Positions 32,560 to 43,051 of a stretch of DNA of 52,851 bases are shown here, in pieces. Both the position numbers and the translations under genes were made by a program. The stretch lies in the NCBI GenBank assembly GCA_024643755.1, contig JAHEMG010000005.1:1-52851 (forward strand), given 5' to 3'. The notes beneath the pieces are model-generated. The model ran no database searches. It saw only the letters and a list, made by a program, of their open reading frames with translations, and had not been told where the DNA came from. The stretch comes from Flavobacteriales bacterium. GTDB taxonomy: Bacteria > Bacteroidota > Bacteroidia > NS11-12g > UBA955. Each line of letters starts with the position of its first letter. The first letter of the stretch is position 1.

Positions 32560-35500
32560 TTAATCCATAAATGTTACTTCCAAGCCCAAACCACGGAGCT
32601 CGTGGAGCAATACGTTGAACGATTCTGGGGTACCGATGTTGGTGATGTTATCACCCTTCACGATGGCCTCATACGCTTTGGCACGACCAGTGATGTCATC
32701 TGATTTCACTGTCAAGATTTCACGCAGGATGTTTGAAGCACCAAATGCCTCCAACGCCCATACCTCCATCTCACCGAAACGCTGACCTCCAAACTGCGCC
32801 TTACCACCCAATGGTTGTTGGGTAATGAGCGAGTATGGACCAATTGAACGAGCGTGCATCTTGTCATCCACCATGTGACCAAGTTTCAACATGTAGCTGA
32901 TACCCACTGTGGTTGGTTGATCAAATTTCACACCGCTCAATCCATCGTTCAAGTAAACCAAACCATTCTTCGGAATACCTGCCTTTTCAGTCACTTCGTC
33001 GATCTCCGCCATGGTAGCACCGTCGAAAATTGGCGTAGCAAAGCGCACACCCATTTCCTTACCAGCCCAAGCCAATACGGTTTCGTAAATCTGACCCAAG
33101 TTCATACGAGAAGGTACACCCAATGGGTTCAATACGATATCCATCGGCGTTCCATCGTCCAAGAATGGCATGTCTTCCTCACGTACGATACGGGCAACAA
33201 TACCCTTGTTTCCGTGACGACCCGCCATCTTATCACCCACTTTCAACTTACGCTTGTTGGCAACATATACCTTGGCCAATTGCAAGATACCGGTTGGCAA
33301 CTCATCACCCACACTGATTGAGTAATGATCACGCTTGTAGTTGGTTACTTTTTCGTTGTGAACGTTGATGTAGTTGGTTAAACAACGTACCACCAAATCA
33401 TTCTTATCGGCATCGCTGGTCCAATTGTGGTAGTTCACATTGCTGTAATCAATGCTCAACAAGTTCTTCTGCGTAAACTTGGTACCCTTTGGAATCAATT
33501 CCTCGCTGTACATGTTGTAAACGCCCTGTGAAGTCTTGCCACCCACTAGTTGGAATAATTTCTTAACCAACTCGTCTTTCAATTGTCCCAAATCCTTGCG
33601 GTGGTCATCGTCCATCTTAGACAAACGAGACTTGTCACCACTGCGAGTGCCTTTGTCTTTTTTGCTCTTAGAGAACAATTTCTTATCAATAACTACACCT
33701 TGAGCACCTGGAGAAGCTTTCAATGAAGCATCTTTCACGTCACCCGCTTTGTCTCCAAAGATGGCACGCAACAACTTCTCTTCAGGTGATGGCTCAGTCT
33801 CGCCCTTCGGCGTGATTTTACCAATCAAGATATCGCCTTCTTTTACTTCTGCACCTACACGAATCAAACCGTTCTCATCCAAATTGCGCGTCATTTCCTC
33901 ACTTACGTTTGGAATATCATTCGTCAATTCTTCTTCACCACGCTTGGTATCGCGAACTTCCAATTCGAATTCAGTGATGTAAACGGTTGTGTACCAATCG
34001 TCTTTTACCACCTTCTCCGAAATTACAATCGCATCCTCAAAGTTATAACCCTGCCAAGGCATGTAAGCCACGCGCAAGTTTCTACCCAAGGCCAATTCTC
34101 CACCCTGTGTAGCATAACCCTCACACAACACCTGTCCTTTGGTCACACGGTCGCCTTTGTTGACGATAGGACGCAAATTGATACAAGAGTTTTGGTTGGT
34201 TCTACGGAACTTGATCAAATTGTAGGTTTTGGTATCACCGGTGAAGCTCACCAAATCATCGAAATCATTGTGGTCGTAGCGGATGCGGATTTCTCTTGCA
34301 TCAACGTAAACAACCTCACCATTTCCTTCGGCATTGATCAATGAACGACTGTCTCTGGCTACTTTCTCTTCCAAACCAGTACCTACGATGGGGGCTTCAG
34401 GACGCAACAATGGAACGGCCTGACGCTGCATGTTAGATCCCATCAACGCACGGTTTGCATCATCATGCTCCAAGAAAGGAATCAACGATGCCGCAATAGA
34501 TACAATCTGGTTAGGCGCAACGTCCATGTACTCCAACTGTGAAGGATTTACCAACGGGAAGTCACCTTCCTTACGGCTCTTCACCAAAGTAGTTTTGAAG
34601 TTGCCCTTTTCATCCAATTCTGCGTTGGCCTGTGCGATGGTTTTTCCATCTTCTTCCTCTGCAGAAAGGTAAACGATACCACTCTCTACTTTGCCGTCAA
34701 CCACCTTACGATAAGGGGTTTCCAAGAAGCCCATACCATTGATTTTGGCATGAACACACAAAGAAGAAATCAATCCGATGTTTGGTCCTTCAGGTGTTTC
34801 AATCGTACACAAACGACCATAGTGGGTATAGTGTACGTCACGCACCTCAAAACCTGCACGCTCACGACTCAAACCACCTGGACCCAGGGCGCTCAAACGA
34901 CGTTTGTGCGTAATTTCTGCCAAGGGGTTGATTTGATCCAAGAACTGACTCAGCTGGTTGGTACCAAAGAATGAATTGATCACACTGGATAATGTACGGG
35001 CATTCACCAAATCCTGAGGCGTGAACACTTCGTTGTCACGAATGTTCATCTTCTCACGGATGGTACGAGCCATACGCGCCAATCCAACACCGAACTGAGC
35101 ATACAATTGCTCACCTACGGTACGAACACGACGGTTACTCAAGTGATCGATATCGTCAAGAATTTCAGAACCGTTGTATAGTTCAATCAAATACTTGATG
35201 ATGCTAATAATATCTTCTTTTGTCAATACGCGCACCTCCATTGGGGTGTCGATTTCCAATTTCTTATTAATACGGTAACGACCTACCTCACCCAAATCAT
35301 AACGCTTGTCTGAGAAGAACAAACGCTCAATGATACCACGAGCGGTTTCTTCATCTGGTGGATCTGCGTTCCGCAACTGACGGTAGATCACTTCCAACGC
35401 TTCTTTTCCGTTGTTAGAAGTATCCTTCTGCAACGTGTTATAGATAACGTCGTAGCTGATACCGTTTTCAGTCTCAGCATTCAAAATGATGGATTTAACA

Positions 35501-36363
35501 CCCGCCTCAACGATGATATCGATGTGATCTTCGGCCAACACCGTATCACGCTCCAAAATCACTTCGTTACGCTCAATGCTCACCACCTCACCGGTATCCT
35601 CGTCCACAAAGTCCTCAATCCAGGTGCGCAATACACGCGCAGCCAATTTACGACCGATAACACGCTTCAAACCGGCTTTAGATACCTTCACCTCTTCGCT
35701 TAAGCCAAAGATATCCAAAATGTCTTTATCACTCTCAAACCCAATTGCACGGAGCAATGTGGTTACTGGGAATTTCTTCTTACGATCAATGTAGGCATAC
35801 ATTACCGCATTCACATCCGTTGCAAATTCAATCCAAGAACCCTTGAAAGGAATTACACGGGCAGAGTACAATTTTGTACCATTGCTGTGTACGCTTTGTC
35901 CAAAGAATACACCAGGTGAACGGTGTAATTGGCTCACAATAACGCGTTCAGCACCATTGATAATAAATGTGCCATTGGGCGTCATGTAAGGGATGGTTCC
36001 CAAATACACGTCTTGCACAATGGTCTGAAAATCTTCATGCTCAGGATCGTTACAACTCAGCTTCAACTTCGCCTTCAACGGAACGGCATAGGTAAGGCCA
36101 CGCTCAATACACTCGTTGATTACATACCTTGGGGGATCCACGAAATAGTCGAGGAATTCCAATACAAAGATGTTACGGGTATCGGTGATGGGGAAGTTCT
36201 CACGGAAAACTTCAAACAAACCTTCTCCTTCGCGCTTGTCGGCCGGAGTGTCTAACTGGAAAAACTCTTGGAAAGATTGGAGTTGTACGTCCAGAAAATC
36301 GGGATATTCAATGGCATGTTTTACTTTGCCAAATGAGATCCTTTTGTTTTGTATGGTGCTCAA
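32560..36363 (-). CDS. rpoB: RNA polymerase subunit beta
   Basis: The product of about 1267 residues is the beta subunit. Landmarks include the rifampicin-binding region ([39 protein letters not shown]), GPNIGLI, the RHGNKG motif and the C-terminal [25 protein letters not shown]-type end. There is no ATG near the conserved N-terminus. The best start is TTG at 36361-36363, giving (M)[23 protein letters not shown], which aligns with RpoB of relatives. The open frame continues upstream to another TTG at 36414, but that stretch lies next to and partly within a hairpin and reads as leader. Expected length supports the shorter form. Confidence 0.97.
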   Translation of the reverse strand: MSTIQNKRISFGKVKHAIEYPDFLDVQLQSFQEFFQLDTPADKREGEGLFEVFRENFPITDTRNIFVLEFLDYFVDPPRYVINECIERGLTYAVPLKAKLKLSCNDPEHEDFQTIVQDVYLGTIPYMTPNGTFIINGAERVIVSQLHRSPGVFFGQSVHSNGTKLYSARVIPFKGSWIEFATDVNAVMYAYIDRKKKFPVTTLLRAIGFESDKDILDIFGLSEEVKVSKAGLKRVIGRKLAARVLRTWIEDFVDEDTGEVVSIERNEVILERDTVLAEDHIDIIVEAGVKSIILNAETENGISYDVIYNTLQKDTSNNGKEALEVIYRQLRNADPPDEETARGIIERLFFSDKRYDLGEVGRYRINKKLEIDTPMEVRVLTKEDIISIIKYLIELYNGSEILDDIDHLSNRRVRTVGEQLYAQFGVGLARMARTIREKMNIRDNEVFTPQDLVNARTLSSVINSFFGTNQLSQFLDQINPLAEITHKRRLSALGPGGLSRERAGFEVRDVHYTHYGRLCTIETPEGPNIGLISSLCVHAKINGMGFLETPYRKVVDGKVESGIVYLSAEEEDGKTIAQANAELDEKGNFKTTLVKSRKEGDFPLVNPSQLEYMDVAPNQIVSIAASLIPFLEHDDANRALMGSNMQRQAVPLLRPEAPIVGTGLEEKVARDSRSLINAEGNGEVVYVDAREIRIRYDHNDFDDLVSFTGDTKTYNLIKFRRTNQNSCINLRPIVNKGDRVTKGQVLCEGYATQGGELALGRNLRVAYMPWQGYNFEDAIVISEKVVKDDWYTTVYITEFELEVRDTKRGEEELTNDIPNVSEEMTRNLDENGLIRVGAEVKEGDILIGKITPKGETEPSPEEKLLRAIFGDKAGDVKDASLKASPGAQGVVIDKKLFSKSKKDKGTRSGDKSRLSKMDDDHRKDLGQLKDELVKKLFQLVGGKTSQGVYNMYSEELIPKGTKFTQKNLLSIDYSNVNYHNWTSDADKNDLVVRCLTNYINVHNEKVTNYKRDHYSISVGDELPTGILQLAKVYVANKRKLKVGDKMAGRHGNKGIVARIVREEDMPFLDDGTPMDIVLNPLGVPSRMNLGQIYETVLAWAGKEMGVRFATPIFDGATMAEIDEVTEKAGIPKNGLVYLNDGLSGVKFDQPTTVGISYMLKLGHMVDDKMHARSIGPYSLITQQPLGGKAQFGGQRFGEMEVWALEAFGASNILREILTVKSDDITGRAKAYEAIVKGDNITNIGTPESFNVLLHELRGLGLEVTFMD

Positions 36364-36412
36364 TTTTGTTGGTTTTTTTAGGTTTGACAGTGGTGTTCGT
36401 CTTAAAACGCCC

Positions 36413-36440
36413 AAAAGGCCCGCGGAATTTCCGGGGCCTT
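36413..36440 (-). terminator. Attenuator-like hairpin between rplL and rpoB
   Basis: AAGGCCC (36415-36421) pairs with GGGCCTT (36434-36440), and CGG (36423-36425) with CCG (36431-36433) after a one-base bulge. On the minus strand a TTTT follows the stem. It lies 20 bases after the rplL stop, where E. coli also has a partial terminator that lowers rpoBC output relative to ribosomal proteins. Confidence 0.7.
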
Positions 36441-36460
36441 AGGGTACATTGGTTTAGTGC

Positions 36461-36841
36461 TTACTTAATTTCAACTGTAGCGCCGGCCTCTTTCAATTTA
36501 GCTGCCAAGTCTTCAGCTTCTGCTTTAGAAACCTTCTCTTTAACAGCCTTAGGAGCACCATCCACTAAGTCTTTAGCTTCTTTCAAGCCCAAGCCAGTCA
36601 AATCTTTAACGATCTTAACGATCTGCAATTTGGCATCACCTGCGCTTACCAAGATTACGTCAAATTCTGTTTGCTCAGCAGCAGCTGCACCAGAGTCACC
36701 TCCAGCAACAGGAGCAGCAACAGCTACAGCAGCAGCTGCAGGCTCGATGCCGTGCTCTTCTTTCAAAATTTGAGCAAGCTCGTTAACCTCTTTTACAGTA
36801 AGGTTTACCAACTGGTTCGCGAATTCTTTTAAATCTACCAT
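36461..36841 (-). CDS. rplL: Large ribosomal subunit protein bL12 (L7/L12)
   Basis: This 126-residue protein has the N-terminal dimerisation helices, an Ala-rich hinge (about 34-55) and the C-terminal factor-binding domain ([44 protein letters not shown]). It forms the stalk that recruits EF-Tu and EF-G. It sits 31 bases after rplJ in the standard order. Confidence 0.98.
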   Translation of the reverse strand: MVDLKEFANQLVNLTVKEVNELAQILKEEHGIEPAAAAVAVAAPVAGGDSGAAAAEQTEFDVILVSAGDAKLQIVKIVKDLTGLGLKEAKDLVDGAPKAVKEKVSKAEAEDLAAKLKEAGATVEIK

Positions 36842-36872
36842 TGTTATTTAATTTAAGTGTTTTTTTTATTGT

Positions 36873-37394
36873 TTAGTTACGTTCTTCAAGCGCCTTGATC
36901 AAGCCGCCAATTTTTTGAGGTCCACTGGCTTGCAAACCACCAATAACATTTTTGATGGGTGATTGCAACAATCCAATGATTTCGCCAATAACATCCTCTT
37001 TGGTCTTCAACTTCACCAAAGTAGCCAATTGGTCGTCGCCGAGGAATACCGCGTTGTCAATCCAAGCACCCTTCAATACCACGCTCTGCGTTGCACCACG
37101 GAAATCTTTGATTGATTCAGCAGGTGCCTTTTGAGCCTCTGCAGTCATCACGCAAGTAGTACCTTTCAATGCATCTTTCAATGCACCGAAATCTTTACCA
37201 CTCTCTTCCATTGCAATACGCAACAAGGTGTTCTTAACCATGCGCATAGACACGCCACGCTCGAACAACATACGACGCAATTTGTTTGTATCGTTTGCAC
37301 TCAATCCTGTGGTGTCTGCCAAGTAAACGAAATTGTTTGATTTAAACGTTTCCGTTAATTCGGCTACTACCGTTAATTTATCTGCCTTGTTCAT
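36873..37394 (-). CDS. rplJ: Large ribosomal subunit protein uL10
   Basis: This 173-residue stalk-base protein has the N-terminal rRNA-binding domain with the NKLRRMLFERGVSMRMVKNTLLRIAM segment. Its C-terminal helix, which binds bL12 dimers, follows the GLLQSPIKNVIGGLQASGPQKI stretch. In E. coli the L10-L12 complex represses its own mRNA leader; only three bases separate rplA and rplJ here, so any such site would lie within rplA. Confidence 0.97.
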   Translation of the reverse strand: MNKADKLTVVAELTETFKSNNFVYLADTTGLSANDTNKLRRMLFERGVSMRMVKNTLLRIAMEESGKDFGALKDALKGTTCVMTAEAQKAPAESIKDFRGATQSVVLKGAWIDNAVFLGDDQLATLVKLKTKEDVIGEIIGLLQSPIKNVIGGLQASGPQKIGGLIKALEERN

Positions 37395-37397
37395 CGC

Positions 37398-38093
37398 TTA
37401 TATTCCTGGGATTGATTTAACATCGATAGACACACTAGGACTCATAGTACTGCTCATGAAGATACTACGGAAGTAAGTACCTTTGGCGGCACTTGGCTTC
37501 AAACGGTGCAATACCTGCACCAATTCCAATGCGTTCTCGCTTAATTTATCTGCGTCAAATGACACCTTACCTACCGAAGTATGAATGATACCGGTCTTGT
37601 CAACTTTGAAGTCGATCTTACCCGCCTTAACCTCAGTAACGGCCTTGCCCACTTCCATGGTTACAGTTCCGCTCTTAGGGTTTGGCATCAAGTTACGAGG
37701 ACCCAAAATTTTACCCAAACGACCCAACTTTGCCATTACACTAGGTACAGCAATGATGATGTCGATATCGGTCCAACCACCAGCGATTTTCTCGATATAA
37801 TCGTCCAAACCTACGTGGTCTGCACCGGCAGCCTTCGCTTCTTCTTCTTTGTCAGGAGTACAAAGCACCAAAGTGCGTACAACCTTACCCAAACCATGAG
37901 GCAATGAAGCCACACCACGAACCATCTGGTTCGCTTGGCGAGGATCCACACCCAAACGAACATCGATGTCTACTGATGCGTCGAATTTGGTGGTTGAAAT
38001 TTGCTTGAGGATGTTACACGCCTCTAGCAAAGTATACGACTTGGTGTTGTCGTATTTCGCTTCCGCTTCTTTTCTTTTTTTACCAACTTTCAT
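37398..38093 (-). CDS. rplA: Large ribosomal subunit protein uL1
   Basis: This 231-residue protein of the L1 stalk has the family signature [22 protein letters not shown] and the N-terminal [25 protein letters not shown] stretch. Length is standard. It follows rplK after 10 bases. In other bacteria L1 represses the rplK-rplA mRNA; no specific site was identified here. Confidence 0.98.
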   Translation of the reverse strand: MKVGKKRKEAEAKYDNTKSYTLLEACNILKQISTTKFDASVDIDVRLGVDPRQANQMVRGVASLPHGLGKVVRTLVLCTPDKEEEAKAAGADHVGLDDYIEKIAGGWTDIDIIIAVPSVMAKLGRLGKILGPRNLMPNPKSGTVTMEVGKAVTEVKAGKIDFKVDKTGIIHTSVGKVSFDADKLSENALELVQVLHRLKPSAAKGTYFRSIFMSSTMSPSVSIDVKSIPGI

Positions 38094-38103
38094 AATTCAA
38101 ATG

Positions 38104-38541
38104 TTAAAATGGGGCATCCCCTGTTACTGTGATACCCATACTGCGGGCAGTTCCTGCAACCAATTTCATGGCAGACTCAACGGTGAAGCAGTTCAAATCA
38201 GGCATTTTATCCTGAGCAATGGTCTTCACCACATCCCATGATACAGAACCTACCTTCTTACGGTTGGGCTCAGCTGATCCTTTTTGGAGCTTAGTAGCTT
38301 CCAACAACTGCGTTGCAACAGGAGGGGTTTTGATGATAAAGTCGAAGGATTTGTCCGAATAAACGGAAATCACCACCGGCAATACCTTACCCATTCTGTC
38401 TTGAGTACGCGCATTGAATTGTTTGCAAAAATCCATGATGTTCAAACCTTTTGAACCCAACGCTGGACCGATTGGAGGCGCTGGATTGGCTTGACCACCT
38501 TTTACCTGGAGCTTGACGAAACCTGTTATTTCTTTTGCCAT
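38104..38541 (-). CDS. rplK: Large ribosomal subunit protein uL11
   Basis: This 145-residue protein has the N-terminal proline-rich switch ([30 protein letters not shown]) and the C-terminal 23S-rRNA-binding domain ([25 protein letters not shown]). It binds the GTPase-associated centre. It starts eight bases after nusG. Confidence 0.98.
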   Translation of the reverse strand: MAKEITGFVKLQVKGGQANPAPPIGPALGSKGLNIMDFCKQFNARTQDRMGKVLPVVISVYSDKSFDFIIKTPPVATQLLEATKLQKGSAEPNRKKVGSVSWDVVKTIAQDKMPDLNCFTVESAMKLVAGTARSMGITVTGDAPF

Positions 38542-38549
38542 TGTTACTG

Positions 38550-39101
38550 TTACAATTTTTGTATTTGGTTATAATTTAACTCAAGTGGCGTGCGACGACC
38601 AAAAATCTTCACCATCACTTTGAGTTTGCGCTTTTCTTCGTTTACTTCTTCGATTACCCCGTCGAAATCGTTGAACGGTCCATCTACGACCTTCACCGAC
38701 TCACCCACCATGAAGTGTTCTTCATCGGATACTTCAGCCTCCGACAGATTATCGGCTGTGCCGAGGATACGACTTAATTCGTTAGGACGTAAGGGTACCG
38801 GTTGATCTTTTGACCCCAAGAATCCCACCACACCCGTTACACTTTTGATTAACGGCATGATTTCGGGATCCGACAAATCGGCATGAATAAGAATATAGCC
38901 TGGAAACGCGTTGCGCTCCTTGATGGCTTTCTTCCCATTCTTAATCAAATATACCTTCTCGGTTGGAATCAGAATCTCAGGCACAAAGTCGCTCTTACGG
39001 TCGCGCTCTAGCTCCACCGCAATGCTGTGCTTTACCTTCTTTTCCTGTCCGGTAATCGCACGAACTACGTACCACTTGTGTCTGTCTTCTGCGTTTGTCA
39101 T
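38550..39101 (-). CDS. nusG: Transcription elongation/antitermination factor NusG
   Basis: This 183-residue protein has the NGN domain ([51 protein letters not shown]) and a C-terminal KOW domain ([22 protein letters not shown]-type). NusG binds RNA polymerase and couples it to Rho or to the ribosome. It starts two bases after secE. Length is typical and there is no sign that it is a specialised UpxY/LoaP-type paralogue. Confidence 0.97.
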   Translation of the reverse strand: MTNAEDRHKWYVVRAITGQEKKVKHSIAVELERDRKSDFVPEILIPTEKVYLIKNGKKAIKERNAFPGYILIHADLSDPEIMPLIKSVTGVVGFLGSKDQPVPLRPNELSRILGTADNLSEAEVSDEEHFMVGESVKVVDGPFNDFDGVIEEVNEEKRKLKVMVKIFGRRTPLELNYNQIQKL

Positions 39102-39103
39102 GA

Positions 39104-39301
39104 TTATTTGAATAGTTTGTAGAATTGAGTCAAACTCACTCCCAATACAGAATCAAGCGCCCATATTACTAGGGCAAATAATAAAGAGGCAACAAGCACA
39201 ATCCATGTGCTCTCCCTCAATTCTTCCCATGTGGGCCAGCTGACTTTGTTTACCAACTCGTCTCTGGTCTCACGGAAGTAGTTGTTTATTCTTCCAAACA
39301 T
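39104..39301 (-). CDS. secE: Preprotein translocase subunit SecE
   Basis: This 65-residue protein has a short amphipathic N-terminus (FRETRDELVNKVSWPTWEELRESTWIVL) with the conserved VSWPTWEEL and one membrane helix (about 33-53). It is the single-helix form usual outside the gammaproteobacteria. It is placed between tRNA-Trp and nusG, as in many bacteria. Confidence 0.96.
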   Translation of the reverse strand: MFGRINNYFRETRDELVNKVSWPTWEELRESTWIVLVASLLFALVIWALDSVLGVSLTQFYKLFK

Positions 39302-39315
39302 TGCGCTTTTATTAG

Positions 39316-39386
39316 CACGGGCACAAGGATTCGAACCCTGATCAAAGGTTTTGGAGACCTCTATTCTACCATTGAACTATGCCCGT
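39316..39386 (-). tRNA. trnW: tRNA-Trp (anticodon CCA)
   Basis: The minus strand gives a 71-nt cloverleaf with acceptor arms ACGGGCA and TGCCCGT, anticodon loop CTCCAAA and T-arm GGTTCGAATCC. CCA is not encoded. It lies between tuf and secE, 14 bases upstream of secE. Confidence 0.96.
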
Positions 39387-39389
39387 ATA

Positions 39390-39417
39390 AAAGGGAGCAC
39401 TTTGCAGTGCCCCCTTT
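39390..39417 (-). terminator. Attenuator-like hairpin after tuf
   Basis: On the minus strand a 12-bp stem (39406-39417 with 39390-39401, one G-U pair) carries a GCAA tetraloop of the GNRA class and is followed by TTTTAT. The wobble would be an A-C mismatch on the other strand, so the structure is made for the minus-strand RNA. It begins 19 bases after the tuf stop and ends four bases before tRNA-Trp. Confidence 0.75.
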
Positions 39418-39436
39418 ATATCTTTTCGATGTTCTA

Positions 39437-40618
39437 TTACTCGATGATCTCAGTTACCTGACCAGCACCTACAGTTCTACCACCCTCACGGATAGCGAAA
39501 CGCAAGTTCTTCTCCATCGCAATAGGTTGAATCAACTCAACTGTGATAGAAACGTTGTCACCAGGCATGATCATTTCAGTACCAGCTGGCAAAGAAATCT
39601 CACCAGTTACGTCTGTAGTACGGAAATAGAACTGAGGACGGTATTTGTTAAAGAATGGAGTATGACGTCCACCTTCTTCTTTGCTCAATACGTAAACCTC
39701 AGCCTTGAACTTCTTGTGAGGAGTTACTGACTTAGGTGCGCAAATAACCATACCACGACGGATATCGTTCTTGTCGATACCACGCAACAAGATACCAGCG
39801 TTATCACCAGCCTCACCACGATCCAACAACTTACGGAACATTTCTACTCCGGTACAAGTTGAAGTCATGTGTGAACCAAATCCGATGATTTCTACAGCGT
39901 CTTGAACGTTGATTACACCGCGCTCGATACGACCAGTAGCTACTGTACCACGACCAGTGATCGAGAATACATCCTCTACAGGCATCAAGAAAGGCTGGTC
40001 AACCAAACGTGGTGGAACTGGAATCCACTCGTCAACCGCAGCCATCAAGCTCATGATGGTTTCTACCCACTTGGCATCACCATTCAATCCACCCAATGCA
40101 GAACCACGGATAATTGGGGTGTCAGCTGAGAATTCGTAGAATTCCAACAACTCACGCATTTCCATTTCAACCAAATCCAACATCTCTGGATCGTCTACCA
40201 TGTCCACCTTGTTCATGAAAACCACCAAACGAGGTACACCTACCTGACGTGCCAACAAGATATGTTCGCGTGTCTGAGGCATAGGACCGTCAGTAGATGC
40301 AACCACCAAAATCGCACCATCCATCTGCGCAGCACCCGTTACCATGTTCTTTACATAGTCGGCGTGACCTGGACAGTCAACGTGTGCGTAGTGACGGTTG
40401 GCAGTTGAATACTCAACGTGAGCCGTGTTAATTGTAATACCGCGCTCTTTCTCCTCAGGAGCAGAGTCGATTGACTCGAATGAACGCATTTCAGAAAGAC
40501 CAGCATTGGCCAGTACAGAAGTGATGGCCGCAGTCAAAGTGGTCTTACCGTGGTCAACGTGACCAATGGTACCAATGTTCAAGTGCGGCTTGGAACGGTC
40601 AAATGTTTCTTTTGCCAT
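39437..40618 (-). CDS. tuf: Elongation factor Tu
   Basis: This 393-residue GTPase delivers aminoacyl-tRNA to the ribosome. The GTP motifs are GHVDHGKTT (P-loop), DCPGHADY and NKVD. The [12 protein letters not shown] switch and the domain 2/3 signatures ([30 protein letters not shown]) are intact. It follows tRNA-Thr(GGU) in the same transcript, the classic tufB arrangement. Codons are strongly biased, as expected for high expression. Confidence 0.99.
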   Translation of the reverse strand: MAKETFDRSKPHLNIGTIGHVDHGKTTLTAAITSVLANAGLSEMRSFESIDSAPEEKERGITINTAHVEYSTANRHYAHVDCPGHADYVKNMVTGAAQMDGAILVVASTDGPMPQTREHILLARQVGVPRLVVFMNKVDMVDDPEMLDLVEMEMRELLEFYEFSADTPIIRGSALGGLNGDAKWVETIMSLMAAVDEWIPVPPRLVDQPFLMPVEDVFSITGRGTVATGRIERGVINVQDAVEIIGFGSHMTSTCTGVEMFRKLLDRGEAGDNAGILLRGIDKNDIRRGMVICAPKSVTPHKKFKAEVYVLSKEEGGRHTPFFNKYRPQFYFRTTDVTGEISLPAGTEMIMPGDNVSITVELIQPIAMEKNLRFAIREGGRTVGAGQVTEIIE

Positions 40619-40649
40619 AGTTGTTTGTTTTGTGTTGTTTTGTTGTTTG

Positions 40650-40721
40650 AGCCAATGAGGGGAATTGAACCCCTGACCTTTTCCTTACCAAGGAAACGCT
40701 CTACCCCTGAGCTACATCGGC
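40650..40721 (-). tRNA. trnT: tRNA-Thr (anticodon GGT)
   Basis: The 72-nt minus-strand cloverleaf has acceptor arms GCCGATG/CATTGGC, anticodon loop TTGGTAA and T-arm GGGTTCAATTCCC. It precedes tuf by 31 bases. Confidence 0.96.
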
Positions 40722-40757
40722 TTATCCCCACAAAGGACAAGCCTTTGTTTCGATGCG

Positions 40758-40830
40758 AGCGGGAGACGAGGCTCGAACCCGCGACCTACAGCTTGGAAGG
40801 CTGTCGCTCTACCAACTGAGCTACTCCCGC
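40758..40830 (-). tRNA. trnG: tRNA-Gly (anticodon TCC)
   Basis: The 73-nt minus-strand cloverleaf has acceptor GCGGGAG/CTCCCGC, anticodon loop CTTCCAA and T-arm GGGTTCGAGCC. It is the third of four tRNAs before tuf. Confidence 0.96.
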
Positions 40831-40850
40831 ATTCGTGTATAAAAGTGTAG

Positions 40851-40930
40851 TGGGGGCAAGTGGACTCGAACCACTGAACCCGAAGGAGCGGATTTACAGT
40901 CCGCCGCAATTGCCGCTATGCGATACCCCC
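40851..40930 (-). tRNA. trnY: tRNA-Tyr (anticodon GTA)
   Basis: The 80-nt minus-strand cloverleaf has a five-G acceptor start, anticodon loop CTGTAAA, a long variable arm (CTCCTTCGGGTT region) typical of bacterial tRNA-Tyr, and T-arm GGTTCGAGTCC. Confidence 0.95.
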
Positions 40931-40983
40931 AGTTAAAACAATCGGTCTCCCGCCTGCCTTAAAGAGTGCACTTTTATACTCGG

Positions 40984-41056
<73 letters not shown>

Positions 41057-41104
41057 TTTTAAAGATAAGAACGCCCTGATGTGGTCATTCTCACAAAAGG
41101 ACTG

Positions 41105-41134
41105 CAAAAATAGTATTAATTCGCGAATTGTCAA
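41105..41134 (-). promoter_or_regulatory. Main promoter of the tRNA-tuf-secE-nusG-rpl-rpoBC operon
   Basis: On the minus strand TTG (41132-41134, within TTTGACA) is followed by a 19-base spacer and TATTTTTG (41105-41112), an exact -33/-7 match. The spacer holds a 12-base perfect palindrome AATTCGCGAATT (41118-41129), a possible operator. Transcription should begin near 41098, about 42 bases before the first tRNA. Confidence 0.75.
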
Positions 41135-41237
41135 ACCCTCTTTGAAATTTTTACACATAATTTTTCGTGTCCACTCAAACAACACGCCCTCACCCACCCT
41201 TCTGCAATTCAACCGCGCCCCATCCAAAATTCTGTTA

Positions 41238-41245
41238 TACCTTTG
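41238..41245 (+). promoter_or_regulatory. -7 promoter element (TACCTTTG) of the DUF4340-like gene
   Basis: An exact TAnnTTTG match ends six bases before the ATG at 41252, so the transcript would be leaderless or nearly so. Confidence 0.5.
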
Positions 41246-41251
41246 CTCTCC

Positions 41252-42286
41252 ATGCATAAACGGACAAAAATCGCCCTTCTCGTATTGCTATCCACATTGG
41301 TGATCCTCGCCTTCCTCTGGCAAAATCGCAACCAAACCACCACCATCTCCCACGATCTGTTCGCCCTCAAAAACCCGAAACAAATCAATAAAATCACCAT
41401 CAGCCCCAACAATCCCAAACTCCCCTTCCTTACCCTGGAAAAAATCGATGGGAAATGGATCGTCAAAAACGAAACCAATAGCTACCCCGCCGATACCAAC
41501 TCCGTAAACCAATTGCTCTTCTGGGCCATGCCCAAACTCCAAGTGAAATGTCCCGTCCCCGATGCTGCCAAAGAAAATGTCATCAAAGACATCACCCTCA
41601 ATGGCACCAAAGTCATCTTCTCTAATGGCGATATCGAACAACATACCCTGTTCGTTGGCTTCGCCACCCCCACCCAAGATGCTACCTATATGTATTATCC
41701 CGGTACCGAACGACCCTGTGAAATCACCGTTCCCGGTTTCATCGGCTACCTTACCCCTTACGTAAATACCAATATACAACTGTGGCGCTCCGTTTTTATG
41801 GTCGATGTCAGCAGCCAAGAAATCAAATCGCTCAAAGTCACCTACCCCACAGCCCCCGAACAATCGTTTCAAATCACACAAAACCAAAACCAACTCCAAT
41901 TACTCAACCTCCAACAACAACCCATCCCCGCCAATAAAAGTCTCATCGCTGGCTACCTCGAACTCTCCAAATCCATCGCCCGCGAATCAGGAGAACCCGC
42001 AGCCATCAACCGCAGACCCCAAGATGTGAAAAGCGTCACCGCCAAAACCCCCGTCGCCATCTTCGAATACGAATTCACCACCCAACCCAAAAAAACCATC
42101 GCCATCTACCCCATGGCCATCACCGAAGGCGAAACCTACTCCATGGAAACCCGCGATGGCACACCCAAAACCGTAGAAACTACTTTGTACTGGGCCAAAA
42201 CCAACGACGAAGCCACCCTTTGGACCATTCAAGAAATCATGTTGCGCAACCGCCTCAAAACACTGTCGAACTTCCTGCAACCCTAA
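41252..42286 (+). CDS. DUF4340-like single-pass membrane protein
   Basis: The ATG at 41252 gives 344 residues; a TTG nine bases upstream lies within the promoter element. One N-terminal helix (about 6-23, IALLVLLSTLVILAFLW) is followed by a long, beta-rich extracytoplasmic part with segments such as LEKIDGKWIV...ADTNSVNQLLFWAM and TTLYWAKTNDEATLWTIQE. This layout matches DUF4340 proteins, which in gliding relatives occur beside ABC-transporter genes. No gld genes are adjacent here. It is followed by the TerB/DnaJ gene after six bases. The domain call is from pattern only. Confidence 0.7.
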   Translation: MHKRTKIALLVLLSTLVILAFLWQNRNQTTTISHDLFALKNPKQINKITISPNNPKLPFLTLEKIDGKWIVKNETNSYPADTNSVNQLLFWAMPKLQVKCPVPDAAKENVIKDITLNGTKVIFSNGDIEQHTLFVGFATPTQDATYMYYPGTERPCEITVPGFIGYLTPYVNTNIQLWRSVFMVDVSSQEIKSLKVTYPTAPEQSFQITQNQNQLQLLNLQQQPIPANKSLIAGYLELSKSIARESGEPAAINRRPQDVKSVTAKTPVAIFEYEFTTQPKKTIAIYPMAITEGETYSMETRDGTPKTVETTLYWAKTNDEATLWTIQEIMLRNRLKTLSNFLQP

Positions 42287-42292
42287 TCCTAC

Positions 42293-43051
42293 GTGAAATT
42301 TCAGTTTTCCATCGTCGCCGCCATCCTCGGCTTCACGTCCTCCGGTCCAACAGGTGCCGTCATCGGTTTCCTGATCGGTATGTATATCGATTACGTTAAC
42401 GGCCCCAAAGAAGAAGACACCCCCGAATACCAACAAAGGCCTCGCTATCAAAGTCACCAAGACCGATACCCACCCGTAGATTTCAAAAATTCGTTACTCA
42501 TTCTCATCGCTGCCATCATGAATGCCGATGGCTCCGTGCTCAAAAGCGAACTCGAACTCGTCAAAGCCATGCTGGTGCGTACCTATGGCGAACACGAAGC
42601 CAAATCGCTCCTACTAAAACTGCGCGATTACCTCAAACAATCCCACAACCTGGCCGAAGTTTGTCGCAACCTGCGCATGCGGATGAGTTATTCGCCCCGA
42701 CTAGAATTGGTTCACATCCTCTTCCGCATCTCTCGGGCCGATGGCGATATATCCGCCGCGGAAATCAACCTCATCCAGCAAATCGCTACGCAACTCGGCA
42801 TCAGCACCCCCGATTACCTGTCGATCCGCGCGATGTTTGTCAGCTCGCCCGATTCAGACTATCAAATCCTCGAAATACCCACCTCAGCCACCGAAGAAGA
42901 AGCCAAAAAGGCCTATCGAAAAATGGTGATGCGGTTTCATCCAGACCGACTCCAGGGGCTCGACGATTCAGAGAAAAAGGCCGCTGAAGCCAAATTCATC
43001 AAGGTGCAACAAGCCTACGAAAACATCAAAAAAGCCAAAGGCTGGAACTAA
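42293..43051 (+). CDS. DjlA-like protein: membrane segment, TerB domain, C-terminal J-domain
   Basis: This 252-residue protein has an N-terminal hydrophobic stretch (about 4-32), a TerB-like helical domain (about 63-175, with [18 protein letters not shown] and [19 protein letters not shown], the repeated DG.....E motifs), and a J-domain from about 185 with HPD at 216-218 ([10 protein letters not shown]). The order matches DjlA, a membrane co-chaperone of DnaK. The start codon is probably GTG at 42293, six bases after the upstream stop; an ATG at residue 30 would remove the membrane part. It shares one base with the next gene (TAATG). Confidence 0.88.
   Translation: MKFQFSIVAAILGFTSSGPTGAVIGFLIGMYIDYVNGPKEEDTPEYQQRPRYQSHQDRYPPVDFKNSLLILIAAIMNADGSVLKSELELVKAMLVRTYGEHEAKSLLLKLRDYLKQSHNLAEVCRNLRMRMSYSPRLELVHILFRISRADGDISAAEINLIQQIATQLGISTPDYLSIRAMFVSSPDSDYQILEIPTSATEEEAKKAYRKMVMRFHPDRLQGLDDSEKKAAEAKFIKVQQAYENIKKAKGWN

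Noticed and set aside
34870-34975. Changes in the rifampicin pocket of RpoB as a resistance signal
   Set aside because: The main contact residues (SQF, the Asp of LDQ, THKRR, SALGPGG) are unchanged; the Ile in DQINPL may be a lineage feature and supports no claim on resistance.
36364-36414. Start of rpoB at the upstream TTG
   Set aside because: It adds 17 residues that do not fit the RpoB N-terminus and begins at the base of the attenuator-like hairpin.
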